Below, piece after piece: positions 18,795 to 29,400 of a stretch of 64,000 nucleotides of DNA. The stretch is taken from the NCBI RefSeq assembly GCF_028867935.1, contig NZ_JAPQNS010000001.1, positions 62,001 to 126,000 of the forward strand. The letters run 5' to 3'. Position 1 is the stretch's first letter. Every line of letters starts with the position of its first letter. The DNA comes from Flavobacterium sp. SUN052. Its GTDB lineage: Bacteria; Bacteroidota; Bacteroidia; Flavobacteriales; Flavobacteriaceae. Below the pieces are notes generated by a model, which saw only the letters and a program-made list of their open reading frames with translations, was not told the DNA's origin and did not search any database. Both the position numbers and the translations under genes were made by a program.

Positions 18795-18856
18795 AAAACC
18801 TTCCGGTTAGTAGCAATCACCCCTTTGGTGCGTTGCTGCTAAACTCGGAAGGTTTT
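18795..18856 (-). terminator. Rho-independent terminator of the giant surface protein gene
   Basis: Arms 18795-18820 and 18828-18856 form a long imperfect hairpin (aaaaccttcc / ggaaggtttt at the base). Read on the minus strand it is followed by a T-rich run (TTTTCTTTT), 64 bp after the stop of the surface protein gene. The layout is that of a classical terminator. Confidence 0.75.
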
Positions 18857-18919
18857 CACAGTTAAACCTGTATGCTGCGATTCAGGTTGGTTCAGCCGTT
18901 AAAACAACCTACAGAATTG

Positions 18920-21900
18920 TTATTGTTTCTTGACTTTGCGAATCGTGATCGGTACACATATTTCTTCAGGGCAAGCGCAGTTAGCCGTCAGGGTGACCGT
19001 CACATCGCGTGGGCAACTTGGCTGACCATCAACCAGCACCCATACCCGAACCGTGTACGTACCGTCGGCCAGACCTGTTCCTACGATGCCGTTGGCAGGT
19101 ACTGGAGTGGGCTGAGCTGGTATTGCTGTTGATGCCGAGAAACTGCTTCCCGCCGATACCTGGTAGAAGTACACCGTTGGATCAACACCTAGATTCATCA
19201 GGATAATCTCTCCATTAGACTGGGGAGTAGTGCCAACGCAGGTTGGGTTTTTGCCTTGTGCGGTGTACTGCGGCACCTCAATCTCTTCAATCAGGATGGG
19301 GCAACAGGCCAGTTGCGCACAGCGACCGCTCATACCTTCGTCAACAATCACTTTGTATTCGCCAGCCAGAGTGGCCGTAAAGGTGTTGAGCGTGCCATCG
19401 GCTACCACTGTTGCACTGGTTGAGTTTGGCGCGGTGTAGTACCACTGGTAACGGCTGTAACCTGATGCAACACTCAGAGCAATTGCGAACGGCGTATCTT
19501 TACAGACGGCAAACGGAATGCTGGTACAAACTTGAGCTTCGTTGCCGGGAATATTGGCTGTGTTGTAGATTACCCCTTCAGTCGTAATGCTGGCTGAATA
19601 TGTCAGCGTTGCTGTAGCACCCACCGGTAAACTTGCAATGGCCCAGGTGCCTCCCTGCAAGCCCGGTGTGTAACTACCGGTTGAGAGCGTTAATGATCCC
19701 GGTACCAGATTCAGACCTCCCGTGAAGGTATCGTTCACCACTACACTCGTTGCCGCTACCGGACCTGTATTGGCTAACACAACTGTATAGGAAATTATGT
19801 CGCCCAACTTGGCTTTGCTCTTGCTGACTAATTTGGCAAGGATGAGCGTAGGAGTAAGCGGTGCAGGCCGTACAAAGCCCGCATCAACAGTTGGGTTGTT
19901 TTCACCTGCAGTCAGTGTGTACGGACCGGTCAGGCCATTAATGGCATCGCTATCCAGTTCATCATTGCTGCCCACATTGGCCGAAGTCGACACGGAGAAA
20001 CCAGTGGGCGTTGTGAAGCTAACCGAGTAAGGAATCCCGGGTGTCAAACCAGTGAAGCTGTATAGACCGCTAACGGATGTCGTGGTGGTGGCCACGGCCG
20101 AACCATTCTGGAGCAGCGTTACCACGGCACCGCTAATTGGCAGATCACCCGCATCCTGTAGCCCGTCTTTGTTAACATCTTCAAAGACGAAGTCGCCTAA
20201 AGAAGCGGTTGGCGGAGCCACTGAGCAGGAAGCTGGAGCAGTGAACGTGACTGAAGCCATACCACAAGCTGTTATAGAAGACAGCACCGTTACGGTTGCT
20301 ACCGATCCATCTGAAGGCAAATCGGTGAGTGTATAGCCAACTGGGCCACTGGTACCGGATAGCGTGACTACCGTATTGACACCACCCACCGAAACCGTCA
20401 GACTTTGCGTAGCAGGGCCATTCGTTGCCGAAACGGTACCCGTCAGAGTATAGGTGTTTGTCGCCGTGTTACAAACTCCAGGCGTTGCTGTTACGGTCAG
20501 TGAACAGACCGGATCGGCCGAAGTCGTGATGGCCAACGGAGCAACAGTTGAACAGTTCTTCGCATCGGTCACAGTTAACGTAAAGGAAGCCGTGGTTGCT
20601 GAGGTTGGCGTACCCGAGATTACACCTGTAGCTCCATTCAGAGTCAAACCAGCAGGCAGGTTACCGGCCGAAATTGTGTAAGCCAGTGGAGCCGTACCTC
20701 CCGAAGTGATCAGGGTCTCGCTATAAGCCGTCCCAACTTGTCCATTAGCAAGCATGCTGGTAGTTAACGAGAGCGAGCAAACCGTGCAACTGGATGGAGA
20801 CGCGAAGGTTGTACTGGCGCTGGCGCAGGCCGTACCAGAGAAGGTTGCCGTTGCTATTTTGCTTAAGCCGTCGGACGTTAAACCGTTGGCAACAAACATA
20901 ACAATGTTGTTACCTGCCGACAGAGAAACTGGTGCGCTGCTTACTCCGCCCACGGTAATGGTTACTGTTTGGGGGGTAACCACATTCGCCATCCGAAGCG
21001 TAGCCGTGGCCGAGTACGTATTAGTCAACGTTGAACAAGTCCCTGCCGTTACAGCCAGTGTAGCCGAACAAGGTAGTGCTACCGAACATGATACCGGTGC
21101 CGTGTAGCCGCCCGTAATTGATGAGCAGCCTGGTAACGAAGCGGTGATAATATGGCCCTGTCCATCACTAGCCAGGTTGTTGAACACCGCCGTTCCCGTG
21201 AAGCTATTTAATCCAGAACCAACTGTCAATGTTTGGCTGATGCTGCCATCAGTAATGGTCATTACCCCACCTGTGCCCGTGTTAGTAATTTGAACGACCA
21301 CCGTTGAGCTATAGGTATTGGTAGCGGTCTGACATATGCCTGCTGTTGGCGTTGCCGTGAGTGAGCAAACTGGAGCTACTGAACATGAAGCCGGGGCTGT
21401 AAACGTCTGGCTGGCGTTTCCGCAGGTTGTACCCGAGAATATAGCCGTAGCTGTTTTGAGTTGTCCATCAGATACCAGACCATTCAATTCATAGGTAACG
21501 GTGTTGATCCCTGGAGCGGTTAAGCTGAATACCTGAGTCTGGCCAGCAACCGTAATCGTCACCGATCGTGGTGCCTGAATGTTGTTAGCCGTAAGTACAG
21601 CCGTAGCCGAGTAGGTATTCGTCAAGGTAGAACAAATACCTGGCGTTACGGCTAATACGACCGAACAGGGTGCCCCTACCGAACAGGCTGCCGGAGCCGA
21701 GTAAGCGGCAGTAATCGAAGAACAACCGGGCAACGATGCTGTCACCGTGTGGCTCTGTCCATCGCTGGATAAACCCGTAAAGATGAGTGTACCGGTGTAG
21801 TTGGTGATTCCGGCACCAACGAGTACTGTTTGGCTAAGGCCGCCATCGGTCGCTGTCAGTACACCACCCGCACCCGTATTAAGGATTTGAACCGTTACTG

Positions 21901-24900
21901 TTGAGCTATACGTATTGGTAGCCGTTTGACACAAGCCTGCTGTTGGTATGGCTGTGAGCGAACAAACTGTACAGGCTCCCGGTGCCGAATAGGTTGCTGT
22001 TGTCGATGAGCAACCGGGTAGCGACATGGTAACTGTATGGGTCTGACCATTGCTGGGAAGACCTGCAAACACCGCTGTGCCGGTGAAACTACCGAGACCT
22101 GCGCCAACCGATATGGTCTGGCTGAGCGCGCCGTCTGTTACAGTGATCACACCGCCCGTGCCGGGGTTTGCAACCTGCACCAAAACCGTAGAGGAGAACG
22201 TGTTGGTTGCCGTTTGACACAGACCCGCTGTTGGCGTTACTGTGAGTGAGCAGACTGGAGCTACTGAACACGAAACCGGAGCCGTAAATGTCTGGCTAAC
22301 GGGCGCACAGGCGGTATTTGAGAAAGCTGACGTAACGGTATAAACTTGCCCGTTGCTCACCAAGCCACTAAAGCTGAAGCTACCACTGCTGTTGCCTATT
22401 GACAATGATTGGGTGAATGAAGGTGAAAACGCTAGCGAGCTAGTTGTCAGCGTGCCGCTGCCGGGTACATTCGTTGCTGCAACCTGCATCGAGAGTGTGT
22501 ACCGGTTAGTAGGAGTCTGGCACAGTCCGGGTGTAACGGTTAAGCTTAATCCACAGGGAGCTACCGAACAGCTAACTGGTGCTGTGTACGTTTGGCGAGC
22601 GATACCACAAGTTGCGTTTGACGAGCTAACCGTTATGGTATGGCTGGTGGCATTGCTGATTCCACTTACGCTAAACGTAGCCGATGCCTGCCCCGCCGTT
22701 ACACTTACAACACCAATAGTAACCCCGTTGTCGGTAATAGTAAGCGAGCCCGCTGGTGTGTTTGACAGCGAAACGGTTCCAGTAGCCGTGTAATTATTGG
22801 TGACTGAGTTACAAACAGGCGTGCTTACCGCTACACTCATGTTGCAGGGTGGGGTAGTGCCAGTCAGGCATAAGTTGTCAATTTTCGACCAGAAATTAGA
22901 TCCTATACCGGTGGCGCTCACGGCACATACGCGTACCTGAGTTGTCCCTGCCGGAGCAACGCCCGATAGGCTGTACGGTCCACCAAACGAGTTTGTGCTT
23001 TCCAGAATGTATGTGCTGGTAAACGACTTCGGTGTGCCGATTACAGCACTGCTGCTATTTAGGAACGACAGGGTAACTGTTTGGCCGTTTGCCACGTGAA
23101 CACCCGCATAGAACACTAAACTGTAGGTGCTACCTACCGTAGCCGATACTGATTGGCAAAGGGAGCCATTATCAGTTGAAAATCCGTAGCCATAGCCATC
23201 AGGAGCCGCAAACGACTGTGGGTTGTTATCGGCGGTTCCACCAACCCAGCCTGGCGGTGGTGATTGGGTCACTTGTCCAGTAGGGGGAACAACAAAACCT
23301 TGCTCAAACGATGGATTCACCAACAGGTTTGTACCTACGCAGGGGGCTGCCGTACAACTTACTGGTGATAGGTAGGTCATACTTTGAGTACCACAGGCTG
23401 TTGTTGAAAACGAAGCCGTAACAAGGTGATAACGTCCACCACTACCGAGCTCTGTGAGCGAAAATGCGACGCTGGTAGCACCGGCAGGAACAGAAATCGT
23501 AGTGCTAACAACAGGCGTATTTGCGCCATCATCGCTGATTGTAAGAATGCCACCCGGCGTTGATGTGAAATTGACCGTTCCGGTAAGTGTATATTGATTT
23601 GTTGCCGACTGGCAAGTGCCTGGAGTAGCAGTAAGGCTTACCAGACAGGGTGGTGTCAGTATATAAGCGGCATCGTAGGTGAAGTTGTTCTCTCCGGCCT
23701 GCCCCAAGGTGAAACTGATCACCCCAAGTGCATTCACATCCGTGTCGATTGCATCCGCGTTGGCGCCCGTGGCTGCGTTGGCCTTCGGACTCAGACTCAA
23801 CACCCCCGCACTCGCACTCAGGGGGAAACTCAGGGAGTAACTGCCTCCACTGGTCAAACCCGTCAGACTGTAAACAAAACCCGTCGCGTTGGTGCCACTG
23901 CCACTGGAGAAATAGTACTCCCCGGTGCTGCCTGTCACCACCGTCGTGCCCGCTGGGGGCAAGCCTGGCCCTTTCAGGGTAACGACTACACCCGCTAGCA
24001 CGGGCTCGCCCGCATCCTGCACCCCGTCGTTGTCCGTATCACGCCATACCCGGTTGCCGATCTGAATGGGAGGTTGAACACACAACACTTCCAAATCGCC
24101 TAAACTGGCCCCCTTACCAAAAGTGGCCACCCGCTGTTGCGCAGTTGTAAAACCCCCGTCTTGGGTCAGCACTTGGTATTCAAAATTACTTTCTCCCGTC
24201 ACATTGTTGAAATACCGCGCACCAGCCGCCCGGAAGTTACTGTAGGGGTCAAAGGCTGTGGAAACCACTTCGCCCGTGCCCGGCCACAGAGTTAAACCGC
24301 CCACCAAAATTTCCTGGTGACCGCTATCGGGGTTAGTGCCCGCGGTCGTCGAGTTGGGCGATGCGCTTTTATTGTACATATCCTGCCAGTAGAACTCACC
24401 CCCTCCCGGTCCTTGGGGGATGGTCTGGCCAACCGCGCTCGATGAGACTGTTTGGGCAGCCGCTCCATTAGCGGGGATATTGGTCACCGTAGCGTTATTC
24501 TCAATCTGATAGGTACCGTCAGCCTTGCGACCCGCCCGTAGCATGTCGCCCGCAGCAGTGGCTTCATAGACTAGGGTGGATGAGGTGATGGTCGAATAGT
24601 TGTTATTGCCGGCCTGATGACCGAATCGGTCGAAGAGACCAATAATCATTTCCCCGTTGACGTCAAACTCCAAGTCTGAAATCATAGGCTGGGGGCAGAC
24701 CGTTTGGGTATAGCCCGTGTTAGTGAAACTGGCCGGAATATCGGTCCACTGATCAATCCAGGGGCGCCAAGCCGCTGTGGTCAGCGCTGTGCCCGTGCCG
24801 GAATTCGCTCCCCGCGAAGTCACGAAACCTCTGGAGTAGTTCAAGGGGAAACTCAATACCTGGGTGAAGTTGCTGGTGGCTCCAGCCGGGTCGTGCACGT

Positions 24901-26086
24901 AGACCAGGCCCGTCAAGTTGGCAGCCGTGCCACCAGAGGCTTCTCCGCTACACACCGCGCCCACGTAGACCTTTCCTCGATAAAATTTGGTGGCAAAGGG
25001 TCGCAGGGTGCCGTTGGTACAGCCGCCCGCGGGCAGGATGTGCTTGGTGAAAGTGGTTGGCTTGGTGGCGGGCATGCCGATGGGTAGCTCATAGAGGGCC
25101 TGATCAAACAGGTTCATCACCCACAGGGTGCGCTCATCATCCGAAATATCAATATCGCCCAACGACATTTTGCCCACCTGGTCAAAGGCGGTCACGTCGT
25201 AATTAGGGGTAAACTTGTTAGTGGGCAGGGGACTGGCAATGCGAGGGTCGGTACCCACTTCAATGTTAAGGTCCGTTTTGAGATTGACAAAAGGAGTCAC
25301 CGTTGCCGAGGCACTGGCAGGGCTGGCTGTGTTGATGGTATAGATCTGTCCGGGGCCTCCGGTGCCAAAGCCGGAGTGACGTTTCATGAAGGCAGCTGCG
25401 AAGAGCAGCTTGGAGGTGCGTTGATAGGCCAGCCCCCAAGTGGAGCCGATGTTACCTTTAGCTAGATAGTTGTTGCGGGCATCGGGGGTACCGTCATAGA
25501 GCCAGCCAACCATCCAGTTGTCGTTGGCGGGGTTGGTGGTGGCGCTGCTGGGGGGGGAGAGTGGATCACCGTTGGTGTAGCAGGAGGTAGCCAGCAAGGG
25601 ATTGGCTACCCCGCAGTATTGGGGGGGATAGTTTATACCCAGATTAACCGTAGATATTGCCCCCAATGCCGCGCTGACGGTGACAAACTGGACGTTTGTC
25701 TTGCTGGTGCTGGTGGCGGAAACCACGCCATCAAAGTCACCGGACACTACGTTGGTAAACTCGATGCGATAGTCACCGGCGGCTGGCACGTTTAAGGAGT
25801 AGGTTCCGTTGGCGGTTGTGGTCCGCGAAACAGGGGCGGTGGCGGAGTTGCTACTGTAGGCGGTGACGATGACGCCTGGCACGCCTGGTTCGCCATAGGC
25901 ATAGGTACCCGAGGTGGGGATGGCGGTGTAGACTGCGTCAGCGTTGAAGTCGCGGAACACGGTGCCGGTTATGGTTTGAGCTTGAGTATAGGCTGGTAGA
26001 AACCCAACGAAAAACAAAGTGGCAAGCCAACGTACGGATGAATACCGAAGGACTTCACTCTTAGTAAATATGGAAAATTTTTTCAT
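18920..26086 (-). CDS. Giant secreted SdrD_B/DUF11 repeat surface protein (2388 residues)
   Basis: The start at 26086 (MKKFSIFTK) is chosen because a signal peptide ending TQAQ follows; the longer frame from 26146 adds 20 unlikely residues. The order is: prealbumin/Cna-like domain (ITGTVFRDFNADAVY), a roughly 500-residue propeller-like region, an SdrD_B domain (GNRVWRDTDNDGVQDAGEP), about ten Cys-containing beta repeats of about 97 residues, interrupted by an NPSFEQ carbohydrate-binding-like module and a putative Ig (He_PIG) domain (PAGLTLNGATGVISGTP), a second SdrD_B domain (LGDFVFEDVNKDGLQDAGD), a DUF11 domain (SKSKAKLGDIISYTVVL) and a Cys-rich tail ending CVPITIRKVKKQ. Likely role: adhesion or surface structure. 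It is paralogous to the next gene and no standard T9SS C-terminal domain is obvious. Confidence 0.85.
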   Translation of the reverse strand: MKKFSIFTKSEVLRYSSVRWLATLFFVGFLPAYTQAQTITGTVFRDFNADAVYTAIPTSGTYAYGEPGVPGVIVTAYSSNSATAPVSRTTTANGTYSLNVPAAGDYRIEFTNVVSGDFDGVVSATSTSKTNVQFVTVSAALGAISTVNLGINYPPQYCGVANPLLATSCYTNGDPLSPPSSATTNPANDNWMVGWLYDGTPDARNNYLAKGNIGSTWGLAYQRTSKLLFAAAFMKRHSGFGTGGPGQIYTINTASPASASATVTPFVNLKTDLNIEVGTDPRIASPLPTNKFTPNYDVTAFDQVGKMSLGDIDISDDERTLWVMNLFDQALYELPIGMPATKPTTFTKHILPAGGCTNGTLRPFATKFYRGKVYVGAVCSGEASGGTAANLTGLVYVHDPAGATSNFTQVLSFPLNYSRGFVTSRGANSGTGTALTTAAWRPWIDQWTDIPASFTNTGYTQTVCPQPMISDLEFDVNGEMIIGLFDRFGHQAGNNNYSTITSSTLVYEATAAGDMLRAGRKADGTYQIENNATVTNIPANGAAAQTVSSSAVGQTIPQGPGGGEFYWQDMYNKSASPNSTTAGTNPDSGHQEILVGGLTLWPGTGEVVSTAFDPYSNFRAAGARYFNNVTGESNFEYQVLTQDGGFTTAQQRVATFGKGASLGDLEVLCVQPPIQIGNRVWRDTDNDGVQDAGEPVLAGVVVTLKGPGLPPAGTTVVTGSTGEYYFSSGSGTNATGFVYSLTGLTSGGSYSLSFPLSASAGVLSLSPKANAATGANADAIDTDVNALGVISFTLGQAGENNFTYDAAYILTPPCLVSLTATPGTCQSATNQYTLTGTVNFTSTPGGILTISDDGANTPVVSTTISVPAGATSVAFSLTELGSGGRYHLVTASFSTTACGTQSMTYLSPVSCTAAPCVGTNLLVNPSFEQGFVVPPTGQVTQSPPPGWVGGTADNNPQSFAAPDGYGYGFSTDNGSLCQSVSATVGSTYSLVFYAGVHVANGQTVTLSFLNSSSAVIGTPKSFTSTYILESTNSFGGPYSLSGVAPAGTTQVRVCAVSATGIGSNFWSKIDNLCLTGTTPPCNMSVAVSTPVCNSVTNNYTATGTVSLSNTPAGSLTITDNGVTIGVVSVTAGQASATFSVSGISNATSHTITVSSSNATCGIARQTYTAPVSCSVAPCGLSLTVTPGLCQTPTNRYTLSMQVAATNVPGSGTLTTSSLAFSPSFTQSLSIGNSSGSFSFSGLVSNGQVYTVTSAFSNTACAPVSQTFTAPVSCSVAPVCSLTVTPTAGLCQTATNTFSSTVLVQVANPGTGGVITVTDGALSQTISVGAGLGSFTGTAVFAGLPSNGQTHTVTMSLPGCSSTTATYSAPGACTVCSLTAIPTAGLCQTATNTYSSTVTVQILNTGAGGVLTATDGGLSQTVLVGAGITNYTGTLIFTGLSSDGQSHTVTASLPGCSSITAAYSAPAACSVGAPCSVVLAVTPGICSTLTNTYSATAVLTANNIQAPRSVTITVAGQTQVFSLTAPGINTVTYELNGLVSDGQLKTATAIFSGTTCGNASQTFTAPASCSVAPVCSLTATPTAGICQTATNTYSSTVVVQITNTGTGGVMTITDGSISQTLTVGSGLNSFTGTAVFNNLASDGQGHIITASLPGCSSITGGYTAPVSCSVALPCSATLAVTAGTCSTLTNTYSATATLRMANVVTPQTVTITVGGVSSAPVSLSAGNNIVMFVANGLTSDGLSKIATATFSGTACASASTTFASPSSCTVCSLSLTTSMLANGQVGTAYSETLITSGGTAPLAYTISAGNLPAGLTLNGATGVISGTPTSATTASFTLTVTDAKNCSTVAPLAITTSADPVCSLTVTATPGVCNTATNTYTLTGTVSATNGPATQSLTVSVGGVNTVVTLSGTSGPVGYTLTDLPSDGSVATVTVLSSITACGMASVTFTAPASCSVAPPTASLGDFVFEDVNKDGLQDAGDLPISGAVVTLLQNGSAVATTTTSVSGLYSFTGLTPGIPYSVSFTTPTGFSVSTSANVGSNDELDSDAINGLTGPYTLTAGENNPTVDAGFVRPAPLTPTLILAKLVSKSKAKLGDIISYTVVLANTGPVAATSVVVNDTFTGGLNLVPGSLTLSTGSYTPGLQGGTWAIASLPVGATATLTYSASITTEGVIYNTANIPGNEAQVCTSIPFAVCKDTPFAIALSVASGYSRYQWYYTAPNSTSATVVADGTLNTFTATLAGEYKVIVDEGMSGRCAQLACCPILIEEIEVPQYTAQGKNPTCVGTTPQSNGEIILMNLGVDPTVYFYQVSAGSSFSASTAIPAQPTPVPANGIVGTGLADGTYTVRVWVLVDGQPSCPRDVTVTLTANCACPEEICVPITIRKVKKQ
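20215..23665 (-). repeat. Array of about ten ~97-residue four-cysteine beta repeats (coding)
   Basis: Within the giant surface protein gene, a unit recurs with the plan C-SLTxTPxxGxC-xTxTNTYS, a GxLTITDxG strand, DGQxHTVTxS-LPGC or TAC, then TAPxSC-SVAPxC. Four Cys positions are kept in almost every copy. Adjacent copies vary between two subtypes (the LPGC-SS type and the FSGTxC type), which alternate in the middle of the array. I do not recognise the domain by name. Related copies lie in the neighbouring paralog. Confidence 0.7.
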
Positions 26087-26449
26087 GACCCAGCGTTTGC
26101 GTATCAAAATGGGAGTAAGCGTAGTTCTTGCTCCCAAAATGGGCAACTATAGGGCCATTATTTAACTGCTTTTTTGCTGTCTATTTTTTGTAAGTAGTGT
26201 GTGCGCGGTTACAGGTTACTAAGAGTATTTCAATTTATTTATAATCAGTATGTTATATTACTTAAGCATATGACTGCACTTTGGAACTATAGTTTTCCTG
26301 TAGGTTTAGGTACAAATACTTATTTTTATGAACATACAAAGAAATGAAAATTGTCTTGTCCACTTTGTTACTGATCAAAAATTGTGCCATTAGCTCATCA
26401 ATAAGGCGAGTTGTTTATGAACAACTTGCCTTATTGATGAGCTAATGAT
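26087..26449. other. 363-bp intergenic region between the two surface protein genes
   Basis: AT-rich non-coding stretch. It holds the terminator of the upstream paralog at 26388-26447 and a hairpin in the leader of the downstream gene at 26110-26136 (GGGAGTAAG and CTTGCTCCC arms), flanked by a direct repeat CAAAATGGG. No exact TAnnTTTG box was found on the minus strand and no convincing small gene. The promoter is probably in here but could not be placed. Confidence 0.6.
26388..26447 (-). terminator. Terminator hairpin after the second surface protein gene
   Basis: Arms 26388-26415 (cattagctcatcaataaggc and on) and 26420-26447 pair at 27 of 28 positions around a 4-nt loop. On the minus strand the stem begins two bases after the stop codon of the gene ending at 26450 and is followed closely by ATTTTT. 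This is a strong rho-independent terminator. Confidence 0.85.
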
Positions 26450-29400
26450 CTACCGACGTTTTACAACCGATTTTGTTTTTGCGATCATTACTGGCACACA
26501 AAGGTCTGGTTTACAGCCACAGTTGCTAGTCAATGTTATGGTTGCATCCCGGAAACAACCCAGCTGATCAGTTACCCGAACGGTGTAGGTGCCAACAGCC
26601 AGAGTAGTTGCTATTGGGCCACTAGCGGGTACAGATTGTGCTGTTGTTGCGGTGTTCGCATTGAACATACTTCCCGGTGAGAGTTGATAACTAAAGCTTG
26701 TTGGATTAGCTCCCAGTCCCTGCAATGTGATTTCACCATTGGCCTGTGGTGTATTCGCCACGCAGGCAGGGGCTTTGGTAAGCGCAGTAAACAAAGGCAC
26801 CTCAACTTCCTCAATAATAATGGGGCAGCACGACAAGTCAGGGCACGAGCCGGGAACATTTTCGTCGACCACCACTTGATACTCACCCGGTAAGGTTGCC
26901 GTAAAGCTATTGGCAAAGGCAGCATTGGCTGTGGTGCTCGTAACATCCGAAACCAGCGTGGTACCAGTAGGTCTAGTCAGATACCATTGATAACGGGTGT
27001 AACCAGTTGGTGCATCAAGTTGGATAGCGATTGGCGTTCCTTTACAAACCTGAATGGGAACCGCGGTGCATACCTTCGCTTGATCGCCCGGCAGTGAAGC
27101 CGTGTTATAAACAACACCATCGTTTAGAATACTGGCCCGGTACGAGAGTACGGCTGTTGAATTGCCAGGTACTGTTGCAAATGTCCAGCTGCCTCCAGTT
27201 ACCGATGAGGTAAATGTACCGGCTGTAGCTGTGGCGGAGTTGGTTACGAACTGCACACCACCACTCAATACATCCTGTATAACTATGTTGGTTGCTGCAA
27301 TTGAACTATTGTTGGCCAACACAAGGGTGTACGTCAGAACATCGCCAACTTTTGCTTTTGATGCACTTACTTTCTTGTCTATATCAAGCATCGCTGCACA
27401 GGCAGCCGGGGCTGTAAAAGTCTGGCTTGTAACTCCGCAGGCTCCGAATGAGCTGATAACTGAAAACGTTTGTGTACCCCCAATTGCCGGTAGTCCTTCC
27501 AGATTATACGTAACGGGACCGTTTCCATTCAGGGCGACAACGGTATACATGTTGCCAACGCTAATGGTCAGTGACTGGGTATTGGGTCCGTTACTGGCGG
27601 AAATGTTTCCGGTTAGTGTATATGTATTGGCTGGCCCCTGACAGGTTCCTGGCGAAGCGGTGGCTACCAGTGCACAAACAGGGCCGGTGCCAACGGTAAT
27701 GGTCACCGGAACAACAACGGTGCAATTGCGGGCGTCGGTAACCCGAACTGTCACGGAAGTAATTCCGCTGGTCAGCGGAATGCCGCTGATAGCGCCACCT
27801 GTTGACAGTACAAGGTTCGAAGGCAAACTACCCGAAATAATTGAAAACGAATAGGGCGCCTGACCACCACTGGCAGTCAGGGTCTGATTGTATTGAGCAT
27901 TTGCCTGGGCATTTGGAAGCGTTGTTGGTGTAACAGTGATGGCTGCACAAACAGAACAACTGGCCGGAGCAGCGTACGTTCGGCTGGCGGTGCTACAGGT
28001 TGACGCCGATGAAAGCAGTGTAACTGTATGACTGCTGGCATTGCTAAGCCCGCTTACACTAAAGGTGGCCGAAGATTGGCCTGCTGTTACCGATACAACC
28101 GCTACTAGGGTGCCGTTGTCGGTGATCGTTAACGAACCTGCCGGGCTATTGCTCAACGCGACTGTGCCAGTTGCGGTATAGTTGTTCGTGGCGGTGTTAC
28201 AAACCGGTGTACCCACACTAACGCTTAGGGAGCAGACAACAGGTATGGTTACTGTAACGCTGACAATTGCCGTAGCGGTACAAGCCCCCCCATTGCTTAC
28301 AATCACTGAATACGTATAGACACCAGCAGTAGCCGGAGCAGCAACAGTGCGGCTGGTGACTGTTGTTGCAGTTGGAGAACTTATGCCTGATCCCGACCAG
28401 GTATACGTGGTACTACCAGCGGTGACGCCTGATGCTGAAGCATTCAGCGTGATGGTTGCCCCGGCTGCTACCAGCGTCGGCGTTGCCGTTGCCGAAATGT
28501 TGGTTGGCGTTGTACAGGCAATATAAGCGGCATCATAGGTGAAGTTGTTCTCTCCGGCTTGTCCCAGCGTGAAACTGATCACCCCAAGTGCATTCACATC
28601 CGTGTCGATTGCGTCCGCGTTAGTGCCCGTGGCTGCGTTGGCCTTCCCACTCAAACTCAAGGCCCCGGCACTGGCACTGGTGGGGAAACACAAAGAATAG
28701 CTGCCTCCACTGGTCAGGCCCGTCAGGCTGTAGACAAAGCCCGTCGCGTTGGTGCCACTGCCACTGGAGAAATAGTACTCCCCGGTGCTGCCCGTCACCA
28801 CCGTCGTGCCCGCTGGGGGCAAGCCTGGCCCTTTCAGTGTAACGACTACACCCGCTAGCACGGGCTCGCCCGCATCCTGCACCCCGTCGTTGTCCGTATC
28901 ACGCCATACCCGGTTGCCGATCTGAATGGGAGGGGTGTTGCAAAATACTTCCAGATCACCCAGGTTTGCGGCTTTACCAAAGGAAGCCGGCCGTAGAGCG
29001 TTGTTGGTGTTGGTGGGCGTATTCAAGCCACCATCCTGGCCTAAAACCTGGTACTGGAACGTGGTGACCCCTGTGGTGTTGCTGAAGTAGCGGGCCCCGG
29101 CCGCCCGATAGGCCGTAAAGGAGTCATAGGCTGTTGACACCACTTCACCCGTGCCGGGTAAAAGCGTTAATCCCCCCACGAGTACTTCCTGGTGACCTCC
29201 ATCAGCTGTCGAGGAGCTTGGGGTCGCATCAATGCCAAACATGTCCTGCCAGTAAAACTCGCCCGATCCGGGCCCCTGGGAGGGCAGCTGGGTAATGGCC
29301 GTGGTAGAGACCGTTACAGATGGCGCTCCGTTGGGGGCGATATGGGTGACCGTAGCGTTGTTCTCGATCTGATAGGTGCCATCGGCTTTGCGACCTGCCC

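Noticed and set aside
18920..19300. Type IX secretion C-terminal domain on the giant proteins
   Set aside because: The end lacks the usual GxY.. KxxK pattern; it shows a Cys-rich tail with CVP motif, so I did not call a T9SS domain.
20754..21107. Long plus-strand open frames inside the giant surface protein genes (also 20052, 22353, 27162)
   Set aside because: They are antisense shadows of a repetitive coding sequence with biased codons; no start context or known domain, and the minus-strand frame is clearly the real one.
20215..23665. CRISPR-like array
   Set aside because: Repeats are about 290 bp, in frame, diverged, and encode a protein domain; no short identical repeats with unique spacers.
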